Of a stretch of DNA of 64,000 bases, positions 25,986 through 34,979 are shown in pieces (the first letter of the stretch is position 1; each line of letters starts with the position of its first letter). The notes below the pieces were generated by a model. That model was not told the DNA's origin. It did not search any database and saw nothing but the letters and a program-made list of their open reading frames with translations. The translations under genes and the position numbers were made by a program. The DNA comes from Pedobacter faecalis (GTDB taxonomy: Bacteria; Bacteroidota; Bacteroidia; Sphingobacteriales; Sphingobacteriaceae), in assembly GCF_030182585.1 (NCBI RefSeq), contig NZ_JARXOW010000001.1, positions 2,944,271 through 3,008,270 on the forward strand, in the 5' to 3' direction.

Positions 25986-27518
25986 TTAGTTATAAAACGG
26001 GTTTTGAGTCAGAACTCCCTTACTAATGTCGATCTGGGTGAAAGGGATAGGCAGGACTTCGTGTTTACCAGGTACAAATGGTTTTCCAGCCTGTTGAAAA
26101 ACCTCTGCAGCTATGCCCCATCTAACCAGATCGAAAAATCTGTCGTGCTCCATAGCCAATTCAATACGCCGCTCATGCCTTATCGCATCCCTTAGTTCGC
26201 CCTGATCTGTAGTGGTAACGTCCGGCAGCACATCTGCCCGCCCCGCCCTCGCTCTGGCCCTTACGCTATTCAACGCATTTAAAGCCGCTGTGGTGTTTGC
26301 CGGACCGCCAAGTTCGTTTGCTGCTTCTGCGTACATCAGTACCACATCAGCATAACGTAGTATGCGTATATTCATCCAATAGCTGAAGTTATCAAGTAAC
26401 GCTGCCCGGGTCGCCGGATTACTGTGCACTTTATGATTATATCTTGGATTGGGTAGGCCGGTAGGCACAGCCTCACCATACACAGAAGTACCTCCAGTGT
26501 AAAGTATTGTTCTTCCCCGTCTCGGGTCGCCTTGTTCGAAAGCGGCCTCAAGACGCGTGCTAGGAACGTTGAACCCCCAGCCAAGGTTCCAGTTCCCTGT
26601 GCCCCTCACTCCCTGTATACTCGCAAACTGACTGCCATATGCGCGCTTTTCCTGAAGATTAGCCGTAGCCTGTATTTCAAAAACAGATTCCTTGCTATTC
26701 TCCCCGCTTTCTTTAAAAATCTCATCGTACGGAACCGAAAGGTCATACTGTCCGGAGTTCATAACCATCTGAGCTCTGCTCATAGCCATCGACCAGTTTT
26801 GACGAGTAAGATATACTTTAGCTAAAATGCCATTGGCTGCACCGGAAGTTGCTCTTCCGGGAAACTTTGACGGATCCCAACTGGGCGGCAAGTTAGCCGC
26901 AGCAAACTGCAGGTCGGTTTCAATCAATGCATAGATAGCTCCTGGCTCACTCTGCGGAACGTTGGCTTGAGCAACCGGATCTTCAAACAGCCTGTCGATC
27001 AGTGGTACACGTCCGAAAAAACGCACCAGCATAAAGTAAGCGTATCCCCTCAGGAATTTCGCTTCAGCCTCTGCATATACCTTCGATTCAGGCGGTGTTC
27101 CCGGATCCTGGTCGTTGGCAACTTTGTCCAGAACAATATTAGCCCGGTTCACCAAATTAAAATAGCCCCGCCACAAATCGTTTACGAGTACGTTGTTGGG
27201 AGTAATGGTGAAGTTGTCCATCTCCAGGGAGGTAGGGCCGTCAGTCGCCGAACTGCCTTTGTCCGCATCATCACTGCGTATACTTGTTGCCGCGATAAAT
27301 CCGCTTCCAGAGGCATCATACGATCTAAGAATGTCGTAAGCCGCAAATATCTCTCCATCGAATGGTCCTGAGCCCTTAGGGTAGGGGTAGGTATCAGATG
27401 TATATTCGCCCTGAGGATCCCGATCCAGAAAATCCTTTTTACAGCTGGATGCAAACAGTACTGTTGTAAGCATCAGCAGCATGTGGGCACCTTTAAAATT
27501 GAATATGTTAGTTTTCAT
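25986..27518 (-). CDS. SusD/RagB family glycan-binding lipoprotein
   Basis: A 510-residue surface lipoprotein that caps the SusC channel and binds the incoming oligosaccharide. The signal ends in the lipobox ASSC26KKDFLD, a typical SusD opening. Tetratricopeptide-like helices follow, with AEAKFLRGYAYFMLVRFFGRVPL near residue 150, split here only by description, and the C-terminal RHERRIELAMEHDRFFDLVRWG stretch, both strong family marks. It lies 18 bases after susC and 11 before the LamG gene. Confidence 0.96.
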   Translation of the reverse strand: MKTNIFNFKGAHMLLMLTTVLFASSCKKDFLDRDPQGEYTSDTYPYPKGSGPFDGEIFAAYDILRSYDASGSGFIAATSIRSDDADKGSSATDGPTSLEMDNFTITPNNVLVNDLWRGYFNLVNRANIVLDKVANDQDPGTPPESKVYAEAEAKFLRGYAYFMLVRFFGRVPLIDRLFEDPVAQANVPQSEPGAIYALIETDLQFAAANLPPSWDPSKFPGRATSGAANGILAKVYLTRQNWSMAMSRAQMVMNSGQYDLSVPYDEIFKESGENSKESVFEIQATANLQEKRAYGSQFASIQGVRGTGNWNLGWGFNVPSTRLEAAFEQGDPRRGRTILYTGGTSVYGEAVPTGLPNPRYNHKVHSNPATRAALLDNFSYWMNIRILRYADVVLMYAEAANELGGPANTTAALNALNSVRARARAGRADVLPDVTTTDQGELRDAIRHERRIELAMEHDRFFDLVRWGIAAEVFQQAGKPFVPGKHEVLPIPFTQIDISKGVLTQNPFYN

Positions 27519-27536
27519 GGTCGATCATTAATTGTT

Positions 27537-30500
27537 TTAAAATGTTGCGTTGATTCCGAAGGTGTAGACAGCTGGTACAGGGTATGTTCCATTGTCTGCT
27601 CCCCCTCCTAGGATACTCTCAATCGGCGCTTCTGGAGTATAACCCGTTGTCCTGCTCCATGTCTGTAAATTTTGTCCGCTTAAGTAAAATCTTACACTTT
27701 TTAAACCTGTTGACTTAAGGGCGTCTGCGTTCATCGTATACCCAAGTTGAACCGTACGCAGCCTGAAATAGTCGCCAGGTTCCAGGAAATAGGTGCTCAT
27801 CAAATAGTTATTTCCACGTCCCTTAACAAGCGCAGGTTCTACGTTGCTGGTTCCAGGACCATTCCAGGCATTTAACCTGTTACGTTCAAAATTAATGTCT
27901 GTAAACTGCACATTGCGGCGTTGGACATAAACATGGTTACCTGCAACACCCTGGCCCTGTAGTACGAGATCAAACCCTTTATAGCCCATATTCAGATTGA
28001 TCCCATAGTTCCAGGCAGGGAAGGGGGAACCCAGATTTTCCCGGTCGGCTTCGGTGATCCTACCATCTCCATCTAAGTCTGCATAAGCAATATCACCCGG
28101 AAGTGAACTATTCATCCGCGGCATCCGGTCCAGATCAGCGGTCGACTGATATATACCGACCTGCCTGTAACCATAGAAATGACCAATCGATTCGCCGGTG
28201 ATAGTCCGGTTAGCGCCGCCATTTCCTATCAGCAAATAATTTATGTTATTGCCAATTGATACCACCTTATTTTTATTGTAACTAAAATTTGGGGAAATAC
28301 CGTAAGTAAAATTCTCACCTAGCTTATCATTCCAGCCAATATTTACTTCCACACCACGGTTGGTGATGGTTCCGAGATTTGTTCTGTAACGGTAACTTCC
28401 GTTAGCACTTGGAAGCGTGATATCTGTGATGATGTCTTTGGAAGTTTTATCATATACGTTAATCTCACTCGTCAGCCTGTTGTCGAGCGCACGGATATCC
28501 AATCCTATATCGGCACCTCTTACCACTTCCCACCTTAACCTTGGGTCGGGGATATAGGCGGGAGCCACGCCCGGATAAACGTTATCGCCGAAAACACCTG
28601 AATTCGAAGTGGTAAGCCCTGGTAGGAATATGGCGTCGCTGATGCCTTGAGCGTTGCCCACAGTACCCCAGGCACCACGGATTTTCAGGAAATCTATTCC
28701 ATTAATCTTAAAGAAGTTCTCTTCAGAAACTACCCAGCCCAGTCCGATGCCGCCAAAGTTGCCCCACCTGTTTTGAGGCGCAAGCCTTGAAATTCCATCC
28801 CGTCTGAATGTTGCGTTGATAAGGTACTTGTTGTTGTAAGCATAATTCACCCGCGCAAAAAAACCTAAAGAAGCTCGCTCGGTCCCGCTGCCATCTAAGT
28901 TTGTAGGATTAGTGGACTCGGGAAGTCCTACGTACCAAAACGATTGATCGTCGGGAATGTTAAGGCCTACGTCTGTCCGGCTGCCCGACAAAAGTGTGCT
29001 GCTTTCTACTATAGAAGTCATACCCGCTACAGCGGTAACTTTGTGCGATTCATTGAAAGTATTATCGTACGTAAGGGTATGGTCCTGTTGAAACTTCCTG
29101 TACTCATTTGCGGCCTGCCTCACGCTGGTTCGGGATTGCGGGTTATTGAAATACTCTGTTGGTTCGCCATTTTCACCCAGATATATCATGGTAAAAGGAA
29201 GCGGAGTATAGCCTCTGCTGTTATTAAACCCGAGGTCGGTATACACCTGTGAGCGCCATTTGAACTTATCCAAAAAGCCGATTTCTGCGAATAAACTTCC
29301 CACAGCGCGGTAGCCCTTATTGATACTGTTCCGGTCATTCTGGTAAATCGTCGCTACAGGATTACCAACCTGGGCACGCTGAAATGAAGGCATTGCATAG
29401 TATGCTGTTTCGCTCTCCCGTATGCCAACTATTGGCGCAGCCCAAAGCGCATTGTTCAGGTTTCCGCTAGAAGCATTCAGAATCCAATGTGTACCTGTGA
29501 TATCGGCACCTACCTTGATCTTGTCTGTAACGTTTATCTCCTCGTTTACACGAGCCACAAAACGCTGAAACCGCCCGAACTTAATAACGCCTTCCTGGGT
29601 ATTGTATCCCAGGTTTATAAGTGTAGACGTCTTCTCACCATTATTAGAGATCGTCAAACTGTTGTTGCTTTGAAAAGCAGATTGGAGTATCTCCTTTTGC
29701 CAGTCGGTGTCCCCGGTATAATTACTATAATCGAATGGAGTCGCATTAGGTGTTGCAGCCAAAAGTTGATCGTATAGCTTGCGAAATTCAGAAGCATTCG
29801 TTACATCAATCAGTTTCTGAACTTTTTGTATTCCAGCGGAACTCTGTAACGTTACCCTCGTTTCGCCCCTTGCGGCTCTTTTCGTGGTAACTACAATCAC
29901 CCCGTTACCTGCCTGTAGACCGAATATGGCTATCGAAGAAGGATCTCTAAGTACTTCTATACTTTCGATGTCGGCCGGGTTAAGGTAATCTATATTGCTT
30001 TGGTGAACTCCGTCAACCACGTAAAGGGGTGCAGCGCCGTTCACACTGTTAATGCCCCTGATCCGCACTGTAGGAGAGGCGCCCGGGCTACCGCTGTTTA
30101 CAATGGTAAGACCTGCTACCTGGCCTTGCAGGGAGGAGAGCGGGTTTACGTTGGGTTGCCTGGCGATGGTCTCACCGCTCACCGTCGAAATAGACCCTGT
30201 CACGTCGCGCCTTCTCTGCGTACCGTAACCCACAACCACCACGGCCTCCAGGTCCTGGGCCGATTCGGCCAGCGTGATATTGATCGTTGTTCGGTTGCCC
30301 ACAGCCACTTCCTGCGTGGTAAAACCGATGTAAGTAAAAACGAGCGTTGCGTCTGCAGGTGCGTTAATGCTGTATGCACCCGATGAACTTGTCGTAGTTC
30401 CGATCTGTGTTCCCTTTACCAATACGCCTACACCGGGCAGCGGACTCTTATCGGCCGCATCAATCACCGTACCGGTAATGGTGATGTTCTGCGCTGAGGC

Positions 30501-30563
30501 AGTTCCGGCAAACAAAAGTAAAAGGAATACAAAAACAGAAAGCTTAGTAGGGATTCTTTTCAT
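27537..30563 (-). CDS. SusC/RagA family TonB-linked outer-membrane transporter
   Basis: A 1008-residue TonB-dependent transporter, first gene of the PUL. In order: signal peptide (1-24, ending ASAQ), a carboxypeptidase-regulatory-like domain (about 27-105), a plug domain containing the SusC signature VVVVGYGTQRRRDVTG, and a 22-stranded barrel ending in NATF. It imports glycan fragments across the outer membrane with SusD. No extra N-terminal STN domain is present, so it does not look like one that signals to an anti-sigma factor. No regulator lies beside it and I saw no TAnnTTTG box in the 30564-30661 leader. Confidence 0.97.
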   Translation of the reverse strand: MKRIPTKLSVFVFLLLLFAGTASAQNITITGTVIDAADKSPLPGVGVLVKGTQIGTTTSSSGAYSINAPADATLVFTYIGFTTQEVAVGNRTTINITLAESAQDLEAVVVVGYGTQRRRDVTGSISTVSGETIARQPNVNPLSSLQGQVAGLTIVNSGSPGASPTVRIRGINSVNGAAPLYVVDGVHQSNIDYLNPADIESIEVLRDPSSIAIFGLQAGNGVIVVTTKRAARGETRVTLQSSAGIQKVQKLIDVTNASEFRKLYDQLLAATPNATPFDYSNYTGDTDWQKEILQSAFQSNNSLTISNNGEKTSTLINLGYNTQEGVIKFGRFQRFVARVNEEINVTDKIKVGADITGTHWILNASSGNLNNALWAAPIVGIRESETAYYAMPSFQRAQVGNPVATIYQNDRNSINKGYRAVGSLFAEIGFLDKFKWRSQVYTDLGFNNSRGYTPLPFTMIYLGENGEPTEYFNNPQSRTSVRQAANEYRKFQQDHTLTYDNTFNESHKVTAVAGMTSIVESSTLLSGSRTDVGLNIPDDQSFWYVGLPESTNPTNLDGSGTERASLGFFARVNYAYNNKYLINATFRRDGISRLAPQNRWGNFGGIGLGWVVSEENFFKINGIDFLKIRGAWGTVGNAQGISDAIFLPGLTTSNSGVFGDNVYPGVAPAYIPDPRLRWEVVRGADIGLDIRALDNRLTSEINVYDKTSKDIITDITLPSANGSYRYRTNLGTITNRGVEVNIGWNDKLGENFTYGISPNFSYNKNKVVSIGNNINYLLIGNGGANRTITGESIGHFYGYRQVGIYQSTADLDRMPRMNSSLPGDIAYADLDGDGRITEADRENLGSPFPAWNYGINLNMGYKGFDLVLQGQGVAGNHVYVQRRNVQFTDINFERNRLNAWNGPGTSNVEPALVKGRGNNYLMSTYFLEPGDYFRLRTVQLGYTMNADALKSTGLKSVRFYLSGQNLQTWSRTTGYTPEAPIESILGGGADNGTYPVPAVYTFGINATF

Positions 30564-30661
30564 GCTGTTTAAGTTAGTTTTAGTAAAAAAATAGACGGAC
30601 AGACCGGGGCAAGCCCGGCCAAATGCCCGCTAACTATAAACAGCCGAAATGAGGAGTTGTT

Positions 30662-30690
30662 TCAAAAAAACAGGTCGGTTAATACCTGTT
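30662..30690 (-). terminator. Rho-independent terminator of trhO
   Basis: On the minus strand a 7-bp stem (arms 30684-30690 and 30669-30675, loop of 8) runs straight into a T run at 30664-30670. It begins 11 bases after the trhO stop and isolates trhO from the PUL. Confidence 0.8.
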
Positions 30691-30700
30691 CAGTCACGTA

Positions 30701-31636
30701 TTATTTGGCGGCAGCAACCGGCTGCGGCACTTTTACATAATAACCCGTTCCATCATATTTTCTCTTGCGCGGATGCGTGGTGCAAGCTTCAGAGCAGCAG
30801 CCCTGCAAGGCCTCGCCGCACTCATCACATTGGGTAATGTGTTTATTACACTCCGGGTTGGCGCAGTTGATCATCTTAGGCGTCGTCTTGCCGCAGTTGT
30901 AGCACTGCGATACCACAGTTGGGTTTACCGTATTTACGTCTACCGCCACGCGGTTGTCGAAAACATAACATTTGCCTTCAAAATCCTGTCCACCTACTTC
31001 CTTGCCATATTTAATGATGCCGCCGTGCAACTGGTACACATCTTTAAAGCCATGGTGAAGAAGCAGGGCAGAAGCTTTTTCGCATTTAATACCGCCGGTG
31101 CAGTAAGTAAGCACCTTTTTGTCTTTATACTGCGCCAGCTCATTGATCTTTTCCGGGAAATCCCTGAAGTTCTCGATATCCAGCGTTACCGCGTTCTTAA
31201 ACCGACCCAGATTGTGCTCATAATTGGAACGCACATCCAACACCACCACATCGTCGCGGTCTATCATATCCCGGAACTCCGCAGGCTCCAGATGTTTGCC
31301 GGTCTGCTTGTTCGGGTCAATAATATTCGGATCGCGCAGGCCCGAATGCACAATCTCCGCTTTGTAGCGGCAGTGCATTTTAATAAAAGAAGGCTCAGCC
31401 ACGTCATCAACCTTGAAGTCGATCTTTGAAAAACGCTCATCGGTCTTAACGGCGGCCATATAAGCCTCGCAAGCCTCACGTGTACCCGAAACGGTACCGT
31501 TCAGCCCCTCATCGGCCACAATAATACGGCCCGTAAGGTTTAATGATTTACAAAAAGCAAGGTGATCTGCGGCGAACTGCTCCGCATCTGCTATAGGCGT
31601 ATAGCAGTAGTAAAGTAAAGTCTGATAAGTTGTCAT
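30701..31636 (-). CDS. trhO: tRNA uridine(34) hydroxylase (rhodanese-like, TrhO/YceA)
   Basis: TrhO hydroxylates U34 of certain tRNAs using molecular oxygen, towards 5-carboxymethoxyuridine-type modification. The 311-residue protein has the N-terminal YceA domain (about 1-100), a rhodanese domain (about 115-215) with the active-site loop CTGGIKC (179-185) and a C-terminal Cys-rich tail. C245, C248, C258, C263, C270, C273, C280, C281 and C285 could bind zinc. It is monocistronic, with a -7-like box upstream at 31677-31684 and a terminator at 30662-30690. Confidence 0.92.
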   Translation of the reverse strand: MTTYQTLLYYCYTPIADAEQFAADHLAFCKSLNLTGRIIVADEGLNGTVSGTREACEAYMAAVKTDERFSKIDFKVDDVAEPSFIKMHCRYKAEIVHSGLRDPNIIDPNKQTGKHLEPAEFRDMIDRDDVVVLDVRSNYEHNLGRFKNAVTLDIENFRDFPEKINELAQYKDKKVLTYCTGGIKCEKASALLLHHGFKDVYQLHGGIIKYGKEVGGQDFEGKCYVFDNRVAVDVNTVNPTVVSQCYNCGKTTPKMINCANPECNKHITQCDECGEALQGCCSEACTTHPRKRKYDGTGYYVKVPQPVAAAK

Positions 31637-31676
31637 AAAATCATTGATACCGTTGCATACGGCGTTTAATGCGCTG

Positions 31677-31684
31677 CAAATATA
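31677..31684 (-). promoter_or_regulatory. Putative -7 element of the trhO promoter
   Basis: Reads TATATTTG on the minus strand, an exact TAnnTTTG match, 40 bases before the trhO ATG. A TTG lies only 10 bases further upstream, too close for a normal -33 element, so support is partial. Confidence 0.42.
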
Positions 31685-31748
31685 AAAAAAATAGCAATCC
31701 TATTTTTAAATACTATTTTTAGGCAACACAACTGTAACCAGATAAACC

Positions 31749-33965
31749 ATGAACACCAAACTCTTTTCTTTATGCCTTGCTGCATCCATGCCCGCCCTAA
31801 TGAGGCATGCTGTGGCTCAAACCGATCCGAAACCTGCTGAAAAAACCGCGTTTCAAACCGGCAGTGCCTGGCGACCAGAAATAGATGTCCGGTCGGACAT
31901 TGCCATTGTGTATGGGGCGGGCGACCGCCGGGGAATGACTTTTGAAGAGCGTGTTAAATCGTGGCGCGACCGGGGCTATCAGACGCATTTTATGACAGGC
32001 ATAGCCTGGGGCGGTTATCAGGATTACTTCCTCGGCAAATGGGATGGCAAGAACCACCAGGACATTGGGCAGGTAGAACGCAACGGCGAAATCATTTGGC
32101 ACGATAAGGATGTGGTGCCTTACATCGTACCTGTGGCCTCCTATATCGACTATATGAAAACTGCGGTTGTAAAAAAGGTGATCGATGCCGGCATCACGGC
32201 CATTCATCTCGAGGAGCCTGAGTTTTGGGCAAGGGCCGGATACAGTGAGGTCTTCAAACAGGAATGGAAAAAGTTTTATGGCTTCGACTGGCGCCCGCAG
32301 CATGAATCACCCGAAAACACCTATTTGTCGCAAAAGCTCAAATATCAGCTTTACTATAACGCCATTAAAGAGGTGTCAGAATATGCTAAGTCCTACGGCA
32401 AAAGCAAAGGGCTCGACGTCAAAGTCTATATTCCCACACACTCGCTGGTCAACTACGCCTCCTGGCGAATCGTCAGTCCCGAAGCCAGCCTGGCTTCATT
32501 AAAGAGCATAGATGGGTATATTGCACAGGTGTGGACCGGTACTTCGCGCGAACCGAATTTTTATAAAGGCAAGGTCAGGGAGCGGGTCTTCGAAAATGCA
32601 TTTCTGGAGTATGGTTCTATGGTGTCCATGACCGCGCCAACCGGGCGTAAAGTCTTTTTTCTTACCGATCCTATTGAAGACAGGCCGAAGGACTGGTTAG
32701 ACTATAAACTGAACTACCAGGCCACTTTCACCGCCAAACTGCTATATCCTATGGTGGCCGATTATGAGGTGATGCCATGGCCCGAGCGCATTTATACCCG
32801 CCCGTACCGGCTGGCCAACAGCGAAGAGGAAGTGCTGATCCCCAAATACTATTCTACCCAGATGCAGGTGATGGTCAACGCGCTAAACCATATGCCTTTG
32901 TCGGCCAACCGCGTCAACGGTACCAATGCCATTGGTGTATTGATGGGCAACAGCCTTATGTTCCAGCAGTTTCCTGAACACGCAGGGTACAGCGATCCGC
33001 GCTTCTCTAACTTCTACGGACAGACCTTGCCGCTGCTCAAAAATGGTGTGCCGGTACAAACCGTACACATGGAAAACCTGGCCTTCAGGAACACCCTTAA
33101 AGACATTAAAGTGCTTATCATGAGCTATGCCAACATGAAGCCCGATGCTGCGGCGGCACATGAACATTTAGCCGAATGGGTTAAAGCGGGTGGTGTACTC
33201 GTGTACTGCGGTCGCGATAACGACCCCTACCAAAGCGTCATGGAATGGTGGAATATCAAGGGAAATGCTTTCAAGGCGCCGTCCGACCACCTCTTTAAGC
33301 TGCTCGGCATTCAGCCTGCACAGACCGGCGCTGCGGCAGCTGACGACAATAGCGCACAATATTTCAAAGCAGGCAAAGGCGCGGTGTACGTGATCAGAAA
33401 GAACCCTAAGGAATTTGCTATGGAAGCCAATGGCGACGCTATCTTTCTGAATACCGTGAAGCAGGCATTTGAACAGGAAGCCAGCGCCGGTAAACTGAAC
33501 TTTAAGAACAACCTTTTCCTGCAAAGAGGACCCTATGATATCGTTGCCGTGATGGACGAAAGCGTAAACACAGATCCTCATACCGTCAAGGGGCTCATCA
33601 TCGATCTTTTTGATCCAGAGCTTCCTGTGCTTACCGAAAAGGTAGTGAAACCAGGAGAGCAGGCATTCTTATATAATCTGAACAGGATCGCAGATAAGAA
33701 CAAGCCCCAGGTACTTGCTGCTGCGGCACGTGTATATGATGAGGTGATAGGCAATAAGACCTACACCTTTACCTGTAAGAGTCCCGCCAACACCATCAAC
33801 AGCATGCGTGTGCTGTTACCAGCCGAACCACGTAGTGTGAAGGTTACCGACGCATCGGGCGCGGAACTTTCCGGTGCAAAACATAACTGGCATGCGGCTT
33901 CCCGTACATTGCATTTGGGTTTTGATAATAGTCCGGAGGGCGTGCGCGTGAGTCTAAGCTGGTAA
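31749..33965 (+). CDS. Unrecognised exported glycoside-hydrolase-like protein (TIM barrel + GATase-like domain)
   Basis: I do not recognise a named family. The 738-residue protein has a signal peptide (1-23, ending AVAQ). Residues about 45-390 look like a TIM barrel with an acidic strand end HLEEPEFW near residue 160, a plausible catalytic spot. Residues about 395-560 (NAIGVLMGNSL..., LIMSYANMKP, WVKAGGVLVYCG) resemble the class-I glutamine-amidotransferase-like domain found in GH42-type enzymes. The last 130 residues look like a beta domain. It is a single gene after trhO (divergent), overlapping the sirtuin gene tail-to-tail by 12 bases. A glycosidase role is inference. Confidence 0.6.
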   Translation: MNTKLFSLCLAASMPALMRHAVAQTDPKPAEKTAFQTGSAWRPEIDVRSDIAIVYGAGDRRGMTFEERVKSWRDRGYQTHFMTGIAWGGYQDYFLGKWDGKNHQDIGQVERNGEIIWHDKDVVPYIVPVASYIDYMKTAVVKKVIDAGITAIHLEEPEFWARAGYSEVFKQEWKKFYGFDWRPQHESPENTYLSQKLKYQLYYNAIKEVSEYAKSYGKSKGLDVKVYIPTHSLVNYASWRIVSPEASLASLKSIDGYIAQVWTGTSREPNFYKGKVRERVFENAFLEYGSMVSMTAPTGRKVFFLTDPIEDRPKDWLDYKLNYQATFTAKLLYPMVADYEVMPWPERIYTRPYRLANSEEEVLIPKYYSTQMQVMVNALNHMPLSANRVNGTNAIGVLMGNSLMFQQFPEHAGYSDPRFSNFYGQTLPLLKNGVPVQTVHMENLAFRNTLKDIKVLIMSYANMKPDAAAAHEHLAEWVKAGGVLVYCGRDNDPYQSVMEWWNIKGNAFKAPSDHLFKLLGIQPAQTGAAAADDNSAQYFKAGKGAVYVIRKNPKEFAMEANGDAIFLNTVKQAFEQEASAGKLNFKNNLFLQRGPYDIVAVMDESVNTDPHTVKGLIIDLFDPELPVLTEKVVKPGEQAFLYNLNRIADKNKPQVLAAAARVYDEVIGNKTYTFTCKSPANTINSMRVLLPAEPRSVKVTDASGAELSGAKHNWHAASRTLHLGFDNSPEGVRVSLSW

Positions 33966-34640
33966 GGTACGGAGCAACTCCGCCAGTCGCGGAACACCGA
34001 CGGTCGCCGGAGCTTCAATCTTGATATAGTCGCCGCTAATGTAAGGTACTTTGCGGTCGACCACATATTTCGGGATATCGTAAGGCACATAGTCGGTAAG
34101 CCCCGCTGCCGGGTACACGGCCAGTGATGTGCCGATCACAGCAAACACGTCGGCCCCGGCGCATAGTTCCGCTGCAGGCAGGAGGTTAGGGACGTTTTCG
34201 CCAAACCAAACGACATGCGGGCGCAAGGGCTTACCGTGTTCACACAGGTCGGTCATCTTAATTTCCCAGCCATCAATAGGGTAGGTCAGGCTGGCATCGG
34301 CGTCCGACTGCGACATGGTGATGAGTCCGTGAAGATGCAAGACATTTTTTGAGCCCGCACGTTCGTGCAGGTCGTCAATATTCTGTGTAATAATCTGTAC
34401 CTCAAAATGCTCCTGCATTGCGGCCAGGGCCAGATGCGCGGCATTTGGCTGCGCATCCAGTACCGATTTGCGCCGTTCGTTATAAAAACGCTGTACCAGT
34501 TCCGGATTTCGCCTCCAGCCTTCGGGCGTAGCTACTTCTTCAATGTCGTAGCCTTCCCACAGCCCGTCAGAGTCTCTGAACGTTTTTAATCCGCTTTCTG
34601 CGCTGATGCCAGCGCCCGTTAATACCACCAGTTTCTTCAT
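33954..34640 (-). CDS. cobB: Sir2-family NAD-dependent protein deacylase (sirtuin)
   Basis: Removes acyl groups from protein lysines using NAD+. I chose ATG at 34638-34640 (MKKLVVLTGAG), giving 228 residues; the frame extends 21 codons upstream but the NAD loop then sits unusually far in. Seen are GAGISAESG (9-17), TQNIDDLHERAG (85-96), catalytic H104 and RPHVVWFGE (140-148). Y53 and R56 (FYNERR) match the YxxR pair that reads succinyl/malonyl groups in SIRT5 and E. coli CobB. The usual four zinc cysteines are absent: only C133 remains. The small zinc module may be replaced by other contacts. Confidence 0.9.
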   Translation of the reverse strand: MKKLVVLTGAGISAESGLKTFRDSDGLWEGYDIEEVATPEGWRRNPELVQRFYNERRKSVLDAQPNAAHLALAAMQEHFEVQIITQNIDDLHERAGSKNVLHLHGLITMSQSDADASLTYPIDGWEIKMTDLCEHGKPLRPHVVWFGENVPNLLPAAELCAGADVFAVIGTSLAVYPAAGLTDYVPYDIPKYVVDRKVPYISGDYIKIEAPATVGVPRLAELLRTLPA

Positions 34641-34771
34641 CGTACCCGAATGTAGGAATTTCATTGCATTTACCACAGTGCTCTCCTTGTTTGGGATAAG
34701 CACGGCAATTTTATATCGTAACTATTTATAAAGCTTCTTATATCAGGAGAATTGAATTATGATTGGCTGGG

Positions 34772-34823
34772 GTTTGGGAGGGGTTTGATATACCCCAGGG
34801 GGTATTCCAAACCCCTCCCAAAC
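34772..34823. repeat. Long palindrome (two nested inverted repeats)
   Basis: Outer arms of 16 bases match perfectly (34772-34787 against 34808-34823, GTTTGGGAGGGGTTTG and its complement). After a two-base mismatch on each side, inner arms of 7 bases (34790-34796 against 34799-34805) close on a 2-base loop. The arms are G-rich on the plus strand, with runs of 4, 3, 4 and 5 G, so a quadruplex is also possible. It has no T tail and lies upstream of both flanking genes, so it is not a terminator. A dispersed REP-like element is my best guess. Confidence 0.85.
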
Positions 34824-34901
34824 ATAACGCAATGGTCATGTAGGCCGGAGGTTTTATTGTTGATTATCAGAATATTATTTTTAATTTTCCCGAACATTCA
34901 C

Positions 34902-34933
34902 TTGGCCAGTTAAACGCTTTTTAGTTATATTTA
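34902..34933 (+). promoter_or_regulatory. Putative promoter of the DUF6266 pair
   Basis: TTG at 34902-34904, a 21-base spacer, then TATATTTA (34926-34933, one mismatch to TAnnTTTG). A small CCCAG/CTGGG hairpin follows in the leader before the ATG at 34980. Confidence 0.4.
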
Positions 34934-34979
34934 CCAAAAATCCCAGTATCCTGGGTAATTAACAATCTATTAAAAAAAC

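Larger units (their letters stand above)
34641..34979. other. 339-base intergenic region with palindrome and promoter
   Basis: No reading frame is convincing here. The region separates the divergent sirtuin and first DUF6266 genes. It holds a 52-nt near-perfect palindrome (34772-34823), an AT-rich stretch (about 34850-34890) and a likely promoter (34902-34933) for the DUF6266 pair. Confidence 0.7.

Noticed and set aside
30564..30661. A -7/-33 promoter for the susC gene
   Set aside because: No TAnnTTTG match at a plausible distance was found, so no promoter is annotated.
34772..34823. Palindrome as a terminator
   Set aside because: It lies upstream of both flanking genes and has no T run, so it is listed as a repeat.
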